DNA from: Bacteroidia bacterium
GTDB taxonomy: Bacteria > Bacteroidota > Bacteroidia > NS11-12g > UBA955
Assembly (NCBI GenBank): GCA_023653095.1
Contig: JAMNXP010000002.1
Span: forward strand, 206,910-270,909
DNA length: 64,000 nt
Direction: 5' to 3'
Shown: positions 50,053-58,833 of the stretch, piece by piece
Layout of the letters: each line of letters begins with the position of its first letter
Numbering within the stretch: the first letter of the stretch is position 1
The notes under the pieces: model-generated
What the model was told of the DNA's origin: nothing
The model's database searches: none
Seen by the model: only the letters and a program-made list of their open reading frames with translations
Translations under genes and position numbers: made by a program

Positions 50053-50807
50053 AATGTAATGAGGAAAATGCTACCAATGATGATTCTGTAGATACCAAAT
50101 GCTGCGAAACCGTATTTTTGGACCACACCAATAAAGAGTTTAACGGCAATGGCGGCTGTAATGAAACTGAGTACATTTCCAATAGCGATGTCGGAAAGGG
50201 CAGATGAAGTAAGTTCATCCCAATTTTTAAGCATTTTATATCCAGCGGCAGCAGAAAGAGTTGGAACTGCCAAGAAGAAGGAGAATTCAGTAGCAGAATG
50301 TTTGGATAATTTACATCCTAGTGCGCCGGCAATACTGGCTGCACTGCGGCTCGTTCCCGGAATCATGGCAAAAGATTGCACTACACCAATGACGAAGGCA
50401 TCTTTAAAAGACATGCTGTCAACGGTTTTCTCACCGGGTTTGAGCCACCTATCCATAAATACCAAGAATAAACCTACTAAAATGAGCATAACACCCACAA
50501 CAGCAGGAGTTTGAAGTAAGGTTTCTAGGAAATCATCGAATAAAAGTCCAAGAATAGCGGCTGGAATAAAGCCTACAATTAGTTTGGAATAAAACGATAT
50601 GGAGAAATTTTTGATAAATCTTTCCCAATAGAGGAAAACAACAGCCATAATGGCTCCGAATTGGATTGAGATGAGGTAAGTATCAATGGATGAATCATTG
50701 ACATTCATCCATTCTTGGAACATCATCAAATGGCCTGTGCTAGATACTGGAAGGTATTCAGTTAAACCTTCCACCGCTGAGAAAATAGCGTTTTCGGTAA
50801 AGGTCAT
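50046..50807 (-). CDS. uppP: Undecaprenyl-diphosphatase UppP (BacA)
   Basis: Integral membrane phosphatase that recycles undecaprenyl diphosphate for peptidoglycan and LPS synthesis; activity can confer bacitracin tolerance. The product has 253 residues with about eight TM segments. The active-site motifs are AVEGLTEYLPVSSTGHLMM near residue 11 and FAMIPGTSRSAASIAGAL near 152, both intact with the catalytic Glu, Ser and Arg. It is in a tight minus-strand operon: its ATG overlaps the DUF3098 stop by 4 bases and its end overlaps DUF4159 by 7 bases. Confidence 0.95.
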   Translation of the reverse strand: MTFTENAIFSAVEGLTEYLPVSSTGHLMMFQEWMNVNDSSIDTYLISIQFGAIMAVVFLYWERFIKNFSISFYSKLIVGFIPAAILGLLFDDFLETLLQTPAVVGVMLILVGLFLVFMDRWLKPGEKTVDSMSFKDAFVIGVVQSFAMIPGTSRSAASIAGALGCKLSKHSATEFSFFLAVPTLSAAAGYKMLKNWDELTSSALSDIAIGNVLSFITAAIAVKLFIGVVQKYGFAAFGIYRIIIGSIFLITLW

Positions 50808-51049
50808 TTTTTACGGTAGAAAATGGCTGCGATACCAACACCAAATCCTAGAATCACAATAATTGGGGCCAAAGTAGCTCTTCGGAAATCGTAAATATCA
50901 CCCGTTTTACCGCTCATTAGTACAAACCCAAGAATGACCATAGCCATGCTTATTGCAATGAGAACATAATTTTCTTTGTTGAAGATGAGGTCTGCTGGGG
51001 TGTTTTTTTTCTCTTCGGGTGCTACTGATTTGAGATTCTTATTTTTCAT
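50804..51049 (-). CDS. DUF3098 small membrane protein
   Basis: Bacteroidota-specific inner-membrane protein of 81 residues with two TM helices (YVLIAISMAMVILGFVLMSG near residue 28, and APIIVILGFGVGIAAIFY near 61) joined by a short loop, KTGDIYDFRRATL. The Lys-rich cytoplasmic start and this loop fit DUF3098. It lies between ftsX and uppP, overlapping ftsX by 1 base and uppP by 4, which suggests a link to division or wall synthesis. Function is unknown. Confidence 0.82.
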   Translation of the reverse strand: MKNKNLKSVAPEEKKNTPADLIFNKENYVLIAISMAMVILGFVLMSGKTGDIYDFRRATLAPIIVILGFGVGIAAIFYRKK

Positions 51050-51933
51050 TAGTACAGATTTTCAATTTTTAGTTTTAAGTATTTGCGCGTGCTCAACAAA
51101 CTGGTTAGTGTAGAAAGCAATATTCCAAAAATAGCAATTGCAATTGAAACCATCAGCAATTCGTTGAAAACAATGTGGCTGGTAAATTCTTTTAAAATTT
51201 CAAATTCAGGTTCACCAGAGTAGGGAAGTCCCCAAAACAAAGCCCAAATTGATACAGCAGCAATAGGTAAAGCCAAGATAGAGTGACGAGCTGACTTTAG
51301 TATAAACGGTTTCAAAATGAATGAATTGGTAGCACCCACTAACTGCATACTTTTTATAGTGTAGCGATTGGCGAAAATGCTCATTCTAACATTGTTATTG
51401 ATCAGAACGGTTGATAGTATGATGAATAGAATGGCCACTCCAGAAAAAATCCATTGTAATTTTTCAATATTTCGAGTCATTGACTGTAGCCAGTTTTTTT
51501 GAAAAAGGACATCTTCAACTTCTGGTTGGCTTTTAAACATTTTGGTCAATTGATCCATAAACTCGGTATTGGCATACTGAGCCTTTGGATACACTTCTAA
51601 ACTCAATGGCAGGGTAATTGTTTCTACGTAACTCATGAAATCAGGGTCATATTTGTCGCCCATTTCCTTCATTCCTTGTTCGCGAGAAACGTAGCGAGTT
51701 TTACTAACCCATGGTTTCTTGTCAATTTCTTTTTGGAATTTTAGGACTTCAGACTCTTCCATGTCATCGTGGAAATAGATGTCAATGCTGGAGTTTTCGA
51801 GCCAATGATCACCCATAGATTTAAAGCCCAACAAGGTGGTTCCAAGCAAGCCCAGGATGAACATGACTGCGGCTAGGCTTAAGATTCCAGGCAAGGCCGA
51901 TGGTTTTTTGCGTTTGACGGGTTTTTCTTCCAT
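51049..51933 (-). CDS. ftsX: Cell-division permease-like protein FtsX
   Basis: FtsX forms a complex with the ATPase FtsE and controls peptidoglycan hydrolases at the septum. The product has 294 residues, normal length. The start MEEKPVKRKKPSALPG at 51933 is chosen; an in-frame start 51 codons upstream would add an unrelated, non-conserved leader that overlaps the divergent exonuclease gene. Features: TM1 (ILSLAAVMFILGLLGTTLLG), an extracellular loop with IDIYFHDDMEESEVLKFQ near residue 56, then three TM helices and IKSMQLVGATNSFILKPF near 197. ftsE is not adjacent. Confidence 0.9.
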   Translation of the reverse strand: MEEKPVKRKKPSALPGILSLAAVMFILGLLGTTLLGFKSMGDHWLENSSIDIYFHDDMEESEVLKFQKEIDKKPWVSKTRYVSREQGMKEMGDKYDPDFMSYVETITLPLSLEVYPKAQYANTEFMDQLTKMFKSQPEVEDVLFQKNWLQSMTRNIEKLQWIFSGVAILFIILSTVLINNNVRMSIFANRYTIKSMQLVGATNSFILKPFILKSARHSILALPIAAVSIWALFWGLPYSGEPEFEILKEFTSHIVFNELLMVSIAIAIFGILLSTLTSLLSTRKYLKLKIENLY

Positions 51934-52004
51934 GCAAAAATTTAACTTACCTGCGAAAATGCATAAAATTAATGGTGTGATGAAAAGAAGTTTTCCGCAT
52001 TGTG

Positions 52005-52012
52005 TAGATTTG
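52005..52012 (+). promoter_or_regulatory. -7 box of the exonuclease gene
   Basis: TAGATTTG matches TAnnTTTG and ends 5 bases before ATG at 52018, predicting a leaderless mRNA. Confidence 0.55.
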
Positions 52013-52017
52013 TTGGT

Positions 52018-52746
52018 ATGCAATTGTTTTCCCAACTTGATTTGAACAAGGTGTTGTTTTTGGATATTGAAACGGTACCCGCGCAACCGTCCTTCAAGAG
52101 TTTAAGTCCTCAATGGCAAGCACTTTGGGAGAAGAAATCAAAATCATTGGTCAAAGAAAATATAACCGCTAGTGATATGTATGATAGATCGGCTATTTAT
52201 GCTGAGTTTGGGAAAGTGGTGTGTGTATGTGCAGGAATCATTACGGGATACCCACATCAGCCTCAGTTAAGGTTGAAATATTTCGCTAGTGATGATGAGA
52301 AACAATTGCTTACGGAGTTTGCCGATTTATTGAGGGTTTATTTCAGTACAGATAAGTCGTTTTTGTGCGCACACAACGGAAAAGAATTTGACTTTCCATA
52401 TTTATCTCGGAGGATGTTGGTTCACGGTATAAAATTGCCCGTTCTTTTAGATAATGCAGGAAAGAAACCTTGGGAAATAAAGCATTTAGATACTATGGAC
52501 ATGTGGAAATTTGGCGACTATAAAAGTTATACATCATTGGAACTTTTAGCCTCCTTGTTTGGCATACCTACGCCCAAGGACGATATTGACGGAAGCATGG
52601 TGGCAGATGTGTATTATCGCGAAAAAGACCTTAAGCGAATTGTTCAATATTGCTTGAAGGATGTGGTTACTTTGGCTCAGTTGTTTCTGAAAATGATGAA
52701 TGTTTCAGCAATAACTGACGAAAATATTATATTTCCAACAGAGTAA
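52018..52746 (+). CDS. Predicted 3'-5' exonuclease (PolB-exonuclease-like, DEDDy)
   Basis: RNase H-like nuclease of 242 residues, a stand-alone relative of the proofreading domain of family B DNA polymerases. Exo I is VLFLDIETVPAQPSF near residue 11 (Asp and Glu), Exo II is FLCAHNGKEFDFPYLSRR near 117, and Exo III is IVQYCLKDVVTLAQLF near 205, a YxxxD-type motif. These four carboxylates suggest an active enzyme. No polymerase domain is attached. It is monocistronic with a leaderless promoter, divergent from ftsX. The biological role (repair or RNA processing) is not known. Confidence 0.88.
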   Translation: MQLFSQLDLNKVLFLDIETVPAQPSFKSLSPQWQALWEKKSKSLVKENITASDMYDRSAIYAEFGKVVCVCAGIITGYPHQPQLRLKYFASDDEKQLLTEFADLLRVYFSTDKSFLCAHNGKEFDFPYLSRRMLVHGIKLPVLLDNAGKKPWEIKHLDTMDMWKFGDYKSYTSLELLASLFGIPTPKDDIDGSMVADVYYREKDLKRIVQYCLKDVVTLAQLFLKMMNVSAITDENIIFPTE

Positions 52747-52782
52747 GCCGCGTTTAGGACTTTAAACTTGTCAAATTAGAAC

Positions 52783-52790
52783 TATATTTG
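52783..52790 (+). promoter_or_regulatory. -7 box of the second type B adhesin gene
   Basis: TATATTTG matches TAnnTTTG and ends 7 bases before ATG at 52798. Confidence 0.5.
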
Positions 52791-52797
52791 TAATTCT

Positions 52798-54927
52798 ATG
52801 TATCGTTTAGTTCGAGCACTTGCATTGTTGATTCTGACTTTCGGGTTTTTAGGTGTCGCTATGGCGGCAGAGCCTACTGTAGGACCAAGCAATGCCAAGG
52901 TTACGAACATACAATGTAAACAGGCATCAATCAGTTGGACAAACGGTAACGGTGGGTGGAGATTGGTTTTAGTAAAAGAAGGCTCTGCCGTCAATGCAAC
53001 TCCTAGTGATGGGTCATCGTATACGGTCTTTAATACATTTGGGTCTGGACAGCAATTGGGTACGGGTAATTATGCCGTGTACAACAACATAACATCTAGT
53101 TTTACTCTGCTTGGTTTAAAAGCTAATACGCAGTATTATGTAGCTATCTATGAACACGATGGAGGTTCTCCCATTGATTATTTGACCAGTTCTCCAGCAA
53201 CGGTTTCATTTACCACTTATGACATCCAATTGGATTTTGATTTCACGATTAACGATAGTTGCGATCAAACCAATGTAGTTAGTTTTAATAATAAATCAAC
53301 TTCAAACTTCACAGGCATCAAATATACTTGGCTGTTCCAAGATGGTAACCAAGATACCGGTAAGAATGTTACGCATACCTACATGCAGGGTGGTAATTAC
53401 CAAGTAATGTTGGTTGCTTCCCCTTCGTATGGTTGCACCGACAATTTCACCAACTCCAATGCAGTTAAAATAATTCCTCGCCCGGTGAGCGTTCCTATTG
53501 AGATAAATAATGATTTGTCTCAGTGTTTGGAAGGGAATATTTTTAGGTTTTCAGATAATACCACATTAAAGAATCTACCGAAGATGGCCTACACTCGTAC
53601 TTGGTATTTTACCCCTACTGATTCATCAACCATTCCGAAACCAGTCAAATCTTTTACAAAAGGCGGTAAATATAAGATTGGGTATAAAAGCGAAACCTAT
53701 TTTGATAATATTAGAACGGGTTGTACAGATACAGCTTCACTTTGGATTAATGTAGTGCCATCACCCTCTAGTGGGATTACCATCAATGATAGTCTCCAAT
53801 GTTTATCAGGTAATAGCTTTGTTTTTGATAATATTTTTCCTGGATTAGTGAAGTTTTCTTGGGATTTGGGTGACGGAACAGCTTCTGTAAATAAATCGAT
53901 CACTCATACCTATGCTACTGCGGGGGTATATCCCATCATACACAGCGCAGAAAGTCCTGAAGGTTGTAAAAGTACAGATACTATTTTAATTGCGGTGAAA
54001 CCCAATGTGGTTGCGTCATTTGCTGGATTGCCTTCAAGTGCGTGTGAGAATGATGCTCCAATAACCTTATTTCCGAGTGATCCCAACGGAATTTTTTATC
54101 CGTCTTCAGGAAGTATTTCAGGTACACTTTACACTCCTGGAAATGTCGGTAATCACTCCATTAAATACGTGGTAAAGGATAGTTTCTGTCCAGACAGTGT
54201 AACTCAAAACATCAAAATCAATTTGAGACCTAAATTTTCTTTAGGTAAGGATACCGTGATTTGTGATAATCAAGATTACCTATTGATTGTTAATGCCGCG
54301 GGTACCGTAACCTGGGAAAATTCAACCTCGGCAAATCCAAGATCTATTTTTAATCCTGGGAAGTACTCTGCAACTGTAACCAATAACGGTTGTAGTTGGA
54401 GCGATACCATCAATGTTGGATACGCATTGACGCCACAAGCTAATTTGCCGGGTGATACTCTCATTTGTAAAGGGGCATTGATTGTGTTAAAGCAAGTATG
54501 GCCCAACGCTTCCATAAATTGGAGCACTGGCAGCAGAGATACTGTTATCTATGTGTCTTCGCCTGGTGTTTATTCAGTGGCTGTAACAAATGCGTGCGGT
54601 ACTGCCTCTGACTGGATGGAAGTAAAAGTGTCAGATGGTGAGTGTGATATTTTTGTGCCTACGGCATTCACTCCTAATGGTGATGACAGAAACGAATATT
54701 TTGAAATTGTAGGTAGAGATATTACGCCTACAATGCTCATTATATATAACAGATGGGGTGAGGTGCTTTTCGACAGCAATAAATCAGGAGAATATAGATG
54801 GTACGGAGATGCCAACGGTGAGCCATGTATTTCTGGTTTGTATCCTTTTTTATATAGGTACGAACAGCGCATTGGTGATAGGGTGATCAGGAAAACCGTT
54901 TCAAGTTCTGTAATGATCCTTAAATAG
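52798..54927 (+). CDS. Surface protein with Fn3/PKD modules and T9SS type B sorting domain
   Basis: Secreted protein of 709 residues with a signal peptide ending VAMAAEP. A fibronectin-III-like domain (about 28-140) ends in the strand YYVAIYEHDGGSPIDYLTS. PKD-type modules follow: YTWLFQDGNQDTGKNVTHTY near 179 and FSWDLGDGTASVNKSITHTY near 356. The C-terminal type B domain is textbook: IFVPTAFTPNGDDRNEYFEI near 618, IYNRWGEVLFDSN near 648 and VSSSVMILK at the end. Unlike the protein at 44366 it has no PorP/SprF gene next to it, so it must use a PorP-type partner encoded elsewhere. Likely cell-surface adhesion or matrix. Confidence 0.88.
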   Translation: MYRLVRALALLILTFGFLGVAMAAEPTVGPSNAKVTNIQCKQASISWTNGNGGWRLVLVKEGSAVNATPSDGSSYTVFNTFGSGQQLGTGNYAVYNNITSSFTLLGLKANTQYYVAIYEHDGGSPIDYLTSSPATVSFTTYDIQLDFDFTINDSCDQTNVVSFNNKSTSNFTGIKYTWLFQDGNQDTGKNVTHTYMQGGNYQVMLVASPSYGCTDNFTNSNAVKIIPRPVSVPIEINNDLSQCLEGNIFRFSDNTTLKNLPKMAYTRTWYFTPTDSSTIPKPVKSFTKGGKYKIGYKSETYFDNIRTGCTDTASLWINVVPSPSSGITINDSLQCLSGNSFVFDNIFPGLVKFSWDLGDGTASVNKSITHTYATAGVYPIIHSAESPEGCKSTDTILIAVKPNVVASFAGLPSSACENDAPITLFPSDPNGIFYPSSGSISGTLYTPGNVGNHSIKYVVKDSFCPDSVTQNIKINLRPKFSLGKDTVICDNQDYLLIVNAAGTVTWENSTSANPRSIFNPGKYSATVTNNGCSWSDTINVGYALTPQANLPGDTLICKGALIVLKQVWPNASINWSTGSRDTVIYVSSPGVYSVAVTNACGTASDWMEVKVSDGECDIFVPTAFTPNGDDRNEYFEIVGRDITPTMLIIYNRWGEVLFDSNKSGEYRWYGDANGEPCISGLYPFLYRYEQRIGDRVIRKTVSSSVMILK

Positions 54928-54953
54928 GATTTAGAATTCTACCTTTACTTACC

Positions 54954-54961
54954 TAACTTTG
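54954..54961 (+). promoter_or_regulatory. -7 box of purL
   Basis: TAACTTTG matches TAnnTTTG and ends 5 bases before ATG at 54967, predicting a leaderless purL transcript. Confidence 0.6.
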
Positions 54962-54966
54962 CAGCG

Positions 54967-57183
54967 ATGAATTCATCGTTGTTAGAACAAGCACTTCAAC
55001 TTGGATTGTTGAAGGAAGAATACGAGAAAATTTGCGATATTTTACAACGCGAACCTAACTTTACCGAACTGTCTATTTTCTCCGTTATGTGGAGTGAGCA
55101 CTGTAGCTATAAAAATTCCATCGTTTGGCTGAAAACCCTTCCCAAAGAAGGAAGTAAAATGTTGGCTATGGCCGGTGAAGAAAATGCAGGTTTGGTAGAT
55201 ATTGGAGATGGACTGGCATGTTGTTTTAAAATTGAGAGTCATAATCACCCCAGTGCCATTGAGCCTTATCAAGGGGCTGCAACAGGTGTAGGTGGAATCA
55301 ATAGAGATATTTTCTCTATGGGTGCAAGACCTATTGCTCAATTGAATTCTTTGCGTTTTGGAAATATCAATACCGACAGAACCAAATGGTTGGTAAAAGG
55401 AGTAGTTAAAGGAATTGGCGATTACGGCAATGCCTTTGGAATTCCTACCGTAGGTGGCGAAGTGTATTTTGATGATTGCTATGAGCAAAACATCTTGGTG
55501 AATGCCATGAGTGTGGGTATTGTAGAAAAAGGAAAGACCATTTCTGCAGGTGCAGGTGAACCCGGCAATCCAGTCTATATTTTCGGTTCTGCAACAGGAA
55601 AAGATGGTATTCACGGTGCCGCATTTGCAAGTAAAGACATGAGCGAAGATTCTATCAATGATCTTCCGTCAGTGCAAGTGGGTGACCCATTCTGGGAAAA
55701 ATTAATCCTTGAAGCTACTATGGAAATTATTGAAACCAATGCCGTGGTAGGTATGCAAGATATGGGTGCCGCAGGTATCACTTGCAGTACCAGCGAAATG
55801 AGTGCTAAAACCGATGTTGGAATGGACATTCACCTTGACAAGGTTCCAATGAGACAAGCTGACATGAAAGGGTGGGAGCTTCTTTTGAGCGAAAGCCAAG
55901 AACGTATGTTGGTAGTGGTGAAAAAAGGCATGGAAAAAGAAGTTGAGCGCATTTTCGAAAAATGGGAATTGACCTATGCTCAGATTGGTATGGTTACCGA
56001 CACTAAGAGGGTTCGATATTACATGAACGGTGAATTGGAAGCAGATATCCCAGCAGAATCTTTGGTTCTAGGTGGTGGTGCACCCATTTATCACAGAACT
56101 TGGAAAGAGCCCCAGTATTTTGAAAAAATCAACGAATATTCAATAGATAAGATTGAAGATACGTCCCTCGAAGAAGCAAAAAAATCTGCACTAAAATTGA
56201 TGGAAGAACCGAACATTGCTAGTAAACGTTGGGTCTATCAACAGTATGATAGCATGGTAGGAACGGTGAATCAATCTACCAATCGTGCGTCAGATGCATC
56301 TGTGGTGAAGGTAAAAGGAACCAACAAAAGCTTGGCCTTGACCGTTGATTGTAATAGTAGATATATTTACGCTGATCCCTTTTTGGGGACGCAGATCGCG
56401 GTAAGCGAAGCTGCTCGTAATATTCGTTGTTCGGGAGGTGTACCAACCGCCATTACGAACTGTTTGAATTTCGGAAATCCTTACAACGAGGAGGTATATT
56501 TTCAATTCAAGAGTGCCATTGAAGGTATGGGGGTGGCTTGTAGAAAATTTGATACACCTGTTACGGGGGGAAACGTGAGTTTCTACAATCAAAGTACCAA
56601 CGGACAAGCAGTATATCCAACTCCTACCATTGGTATGGTGGGTATCATTGATGAACCATCAAAATTGATGGGCTTGGCTTTCCAAAACGAAGGTGATGCT
56701 ATTGTTCTTGTAGGTCCTCGTACCAACGATTTGGGAAGCTCTCAGTATTTGGCTAAGGTTAAACGAGTAGAATTCTCACCTTGTCCGGAGTTTAATTTAG
56801 ATACAGAATTCCAATTACACCTTTTCTTAGAGGAACTTGCAAGCCTAGGATTTTCAGCGTCGGTGCACGATATCAGCGAAGGCGGACTATTTGTGTGCTG
56901 CGCAGAAAGCGCTATTTCTGGTGGACTAGGATTTGATGTTTGTACCGATAAAGATTTGAGAATTGATGCATCTTTGTTCGGCGAAGGTCAAAGCAGAGTG
57001 GTTGTTTCAGTTTCACAAGACCGCGTTTCAGATCTTATGAAAATGGCAGAGAACATGGGATTGCCCGTCTTGCACATGGGTACTGTAACCGCAGGGGCGG
57101 TTGTTGTAAATGGCCAGATATGGGGTGATATCCAAGACTTTGCAAATCCTTATCATACCGCAATAGAAGGTCACTTGAACTAA
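54967..57183 (+). CDS. purL: Phosphoribosylformylglycinamidine synthase subunit PurL (small type)
   Basis: Fourth step of purine synthesis: converts FGAR to FGAM using ATP and ammonia delivered by PurQ, with PurS. The product has 738 residues, the size of the Bacillus-type small PurL. Motifs are [19 protein letters not shown] near residue 38, [20 protein letters not shown] near 86, [15 protein letters not shown] near 118, [18 protein letters not shown] near 260 and [15 protein letters not shown] near 636. purQ and purS are not in the window. An FAD-oxidoreductase gene follows after 3 bases. The -7 box gives a leaderless transcript. Confidence 0.96.
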   Translation: MNSSLLEQALQLGLLKEEYEKICDILQREPNFTELSIFSVMWSEHCSYKNSIVWLKTLPKEGSKMLAMAGEENAGLVDIGDGLACCFKIESHNHPSAIEPYQGAATGVGGINRDIFSMGARPIAQLNSLRFGNINTDRTKWLVKGVVKGIGDYGNAFGIPTVGGEVYFDDCYEQNILVNAMSVGIVEKGKTISAGAGEPGNPVYIFGSATGKDGIHGAAFASKDMSEDSINDLPSVQVGDPFWEKLILEATMEIIETNAVVGMQDMGAAGITCSTSEMSAKTDVGMDIHLDKVPMRQADMKGWELLLSESQERMLVVVKKGMEKEVERIFEKWELTYAQIGMVTDTKRVRYYMNGELEADIPAESLVLGGGAPIYHRTWKEPQYFEKINEYSIDKIEDTSLEEAKKSALKLMEEPNIASKRWVYQQYDSMVGTVNQSTNRASDASVVKVKGTNKSLALTVDCNSRYIYADPFLGTQIAVSEAARNIRCSGGVPTAITNCLNFGNPYNEEVYFQFKSAIEGMGVACRKFDTPVTGGNVSFYNQSTNGQAVYPTPTIGMVGIIDEPSKLMGLAFQNEGDAIVLVGPRTNDLGSSQYLAKVKRVEFSPCPEFNLDTEFQLHLFLEELASLGFSASVHDISEGGLFVCCAESAISGGLGFDVCTDKDLRIDASLFGEGQSRVVVSVSQDRVSDLMKMAENMGLPVLHMGTVTAGAVVVNGQIWGDIQDFANPYHTAIEGHLN

Positions 57184-57186
57184 AAC

Positions 57187-58323
57187 ATGAGTTCAGGTAA
57201 TTTTAGCTTTTGGGAACAACGTTGGATGGAGCGCGCCGATCAGGTGGTGATTGGTGGCGGTCTGGTTGGATTACAAACAGCTATTGAACTAAAGTTAAAA
57301 TATCCGCACAAGGCGGTTTGGGTTCTTGAACGGAACGCTTTTGGTGATGCCGCTAGCTTGAGAAACGCAGGTTTCGCTTGTTTTGGAAGTGCAGGTGAGA
57401 TTCTAGATGATATCAGTAGAATGGGAGAAGATCAAGCTTTTCAATTATATGAAGAGCGTTATAAAGGACTTCAAGATCTCATTAGAACTTATACTCCTGA
57501 GAAGATTGGCTATGAACAGTCGGGTGGTTATGAGATTTTTCCCAGCGGAAGTGAAGCTGAATTAAATCACATACGTGAGAACCTGCTCAAGTTGAATGAT
57601 TCATTAAGGGAAGTGCATCAGCAGGTTTCATTTGTGGAGCGCAACATCAAGAAGTTTGAAATGAACGTGGGTGAAACAGCCATCGTTTCTCCATCTGAAG
57701 GAGCCATTCAAAGTCATTTGTTGTTGAGAACAGTCAGACAGCATGCATTGTCAGTGGGTGTTGAGATATATACCTCCATGAATGTGAAATCTATTGAAAA
57801 GCACGGTTCTGGTGGATGGATGTTAGAATTTGAACATTCAGATGCTCAAATATTAGCAAAAGATTTGTTCATCTGCACCAATGCGTGGGCTTTGAAATGG
57901 TTTCCTGATTTGGAATTAGAACCCGCTCGAGGACAAATTTTGGTAACTAATCCCATTCCAAGCATTGCATTTAGAGGTATTTTTCACGCAGATCAAGGGT
58001 ATATTTATTTCAGATCTTTGGGTTCTAGAATATTGATTGGAGGAGCGAGAAATACTCAGTTTAAAGCAGAAAATACGTTTGAATCAGCCGTTACTCCTGA
58101 AATTAAATCAGAATTGTTGCGCTGGTTAAATGAAATCATTGTTCCGGGCATTCATGTTGAAATTGATACTGAGTGGTCTGGGGTCATGGGCATGCATCAG
58201 AAGAGATCGCCCATCATTGAGCGAAAAGAAGAGCATCTGTATTTGGGCGTTCGCATGGGAGGAATGGGTGTAGCATTGAGCAGCCAGGTTGCCAAAAAAT
58301 TGGTAAAATTGACGGATTTATAG
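57187..58323 (+). CDS. FAD-dependent oxidoreductase, DAO (glycine/D-amino-acid oxidase) family
   Basis: Flavoprotein of 378 residues. The N-terminal dinucleotide fold reads QVVIGGGLVGLQTAIELK near residue 20, followed by VWVLERNAFGDAASLRNAGF, where the usual DAO motif with a Gly-rich turn sits. The C-terminal part has DLFICTNAWALKWFPDLE near 230, PARGQILVTNPIP near 252 and LYLGVRMGGMGVALSSQVA near 351. These fit the DAO superfamily (glycine oxidase, sarcosine oxidase, D-amino-acid dehydrogenase). The substrate cannot be told. It is co-transcribed with purL (3-base gap), perhaps for amine or glycine turnover, but that is inference. Confidence 0.88.
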   Translation: MSSGNFSFWEQRWMERADQVVIGGGLVGLQTAIELKLKYPHKAVWVLERNAFGDAASLRNAGFACFGSAGEILDDISRMGEDQAFQLYEERYKGLQDLIRTYTPEKIGYEQSGGYEIFPSGSEAELNHIRENLLKLNDSLREVHQQVSFVERNIKKFEMNVGETAIVSPSEGAIQSHLLLRTVRQHALSVGVEIYTSMNVKSIEKHGSGGWMLEFEHSDAQILAKDLFICTNAWALKWFPDLELEPARGQILVTNPIPSIAFRGIFHADQGYIYFRSLGSRILIGGARNTQFKAENTFESAVTPEIKSELLRWLNEIIVPGIHVEIDTEWSGVMGMHQKRSPIIERKEEHLYLGVRMGGMGVALSSQVAKKLVKLTDL

Positions 58324-58338
58324 TATATTCACTCTGTT

Positions 58339-58833
58339 ATGAGTATTAAGGCAACTGTTTTTACTGTTGTATTCTTGTTTTTTGGAACATCTGCATGGGC
58401 ACAAAAGAGCACTTTTATGAAGGAAGAAGAATACGAAGTTGGAGCTGGTGATACCGCAGTTTTAGGCAAGTCAAAAGGTGCTAAAGTTTATGCATATCTA
58501 GATTTGTATCGTAAAACGCGTTGGGATCCCAATGATGTAGTTCAAGATTCATTCACCCAGAAATACGGCGCTTATGATACTGCTACTGGTAATGGATTTT
58601 ATCGATATTTCTTCAGAGGGGACTTTGATGTGGCTGAATTACCCAATGAATTCAACGGACGAAAATGCGAAATTATTGGAGTGGAAGTCCTCAAGAAAAA
58701 AGAAACGGGAGAAGATATAAATGTAATGTATCTCAAAGGTGTTCAAGAAAATACAGTAATTTGGGTGGACTTTGACTATGCGGTGAAGTACATGGAAATT
58801 GATCGCTTTATTGCTAAAAAACGAGCTAAATAA
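58339..58833 (+). CDS. Secreted protein of unknown function
   Basis: Exported protein of 164 residues with signal peptide VVFLFFGTSAWAQ. The mature region is small and hydrophilic with many charged residues, no cysteine pair and no recognised domain. Residues 45-110 contain GAKVYAYLDLYRKTRWDPND and FYRYFFRGDFDVAELP. It follows the FAD oxidoreductase by 15 bases, and its stop overlaps the PolX-like gene start by 1 base, so it is in the purL operon. I do not recognise it. Confidence 0.65.
   Translation: MSIKATVFTVVFLFFGTSAWAQKSTFMKEEEYEVGAGDTAVLGKSKGAKVYAYLDLYRKTRWDPNDVVQDSFTQKYGAYDTATGNGFYRYFFRGDFDVAELPNEFNGRKCEIIGVEVLKKKETGEDINVMYLKGVQENTVIWVDFDYAVKYMEIDRFIAKKRAK

Noticed and set aside
51934-52086. 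Upstream extension of ftsX to 52086
   Set aside because: Would add a non-conserved leader overlapping the divergent exonuclease; family start matches 51933.
55042-55614. Long open frame antisense to purL (190 codons, minus)
   Set aside because: Lies wholly inside purL, no signal or domain, and codon choice is the mirror of a conserved gene; a shadow frame.
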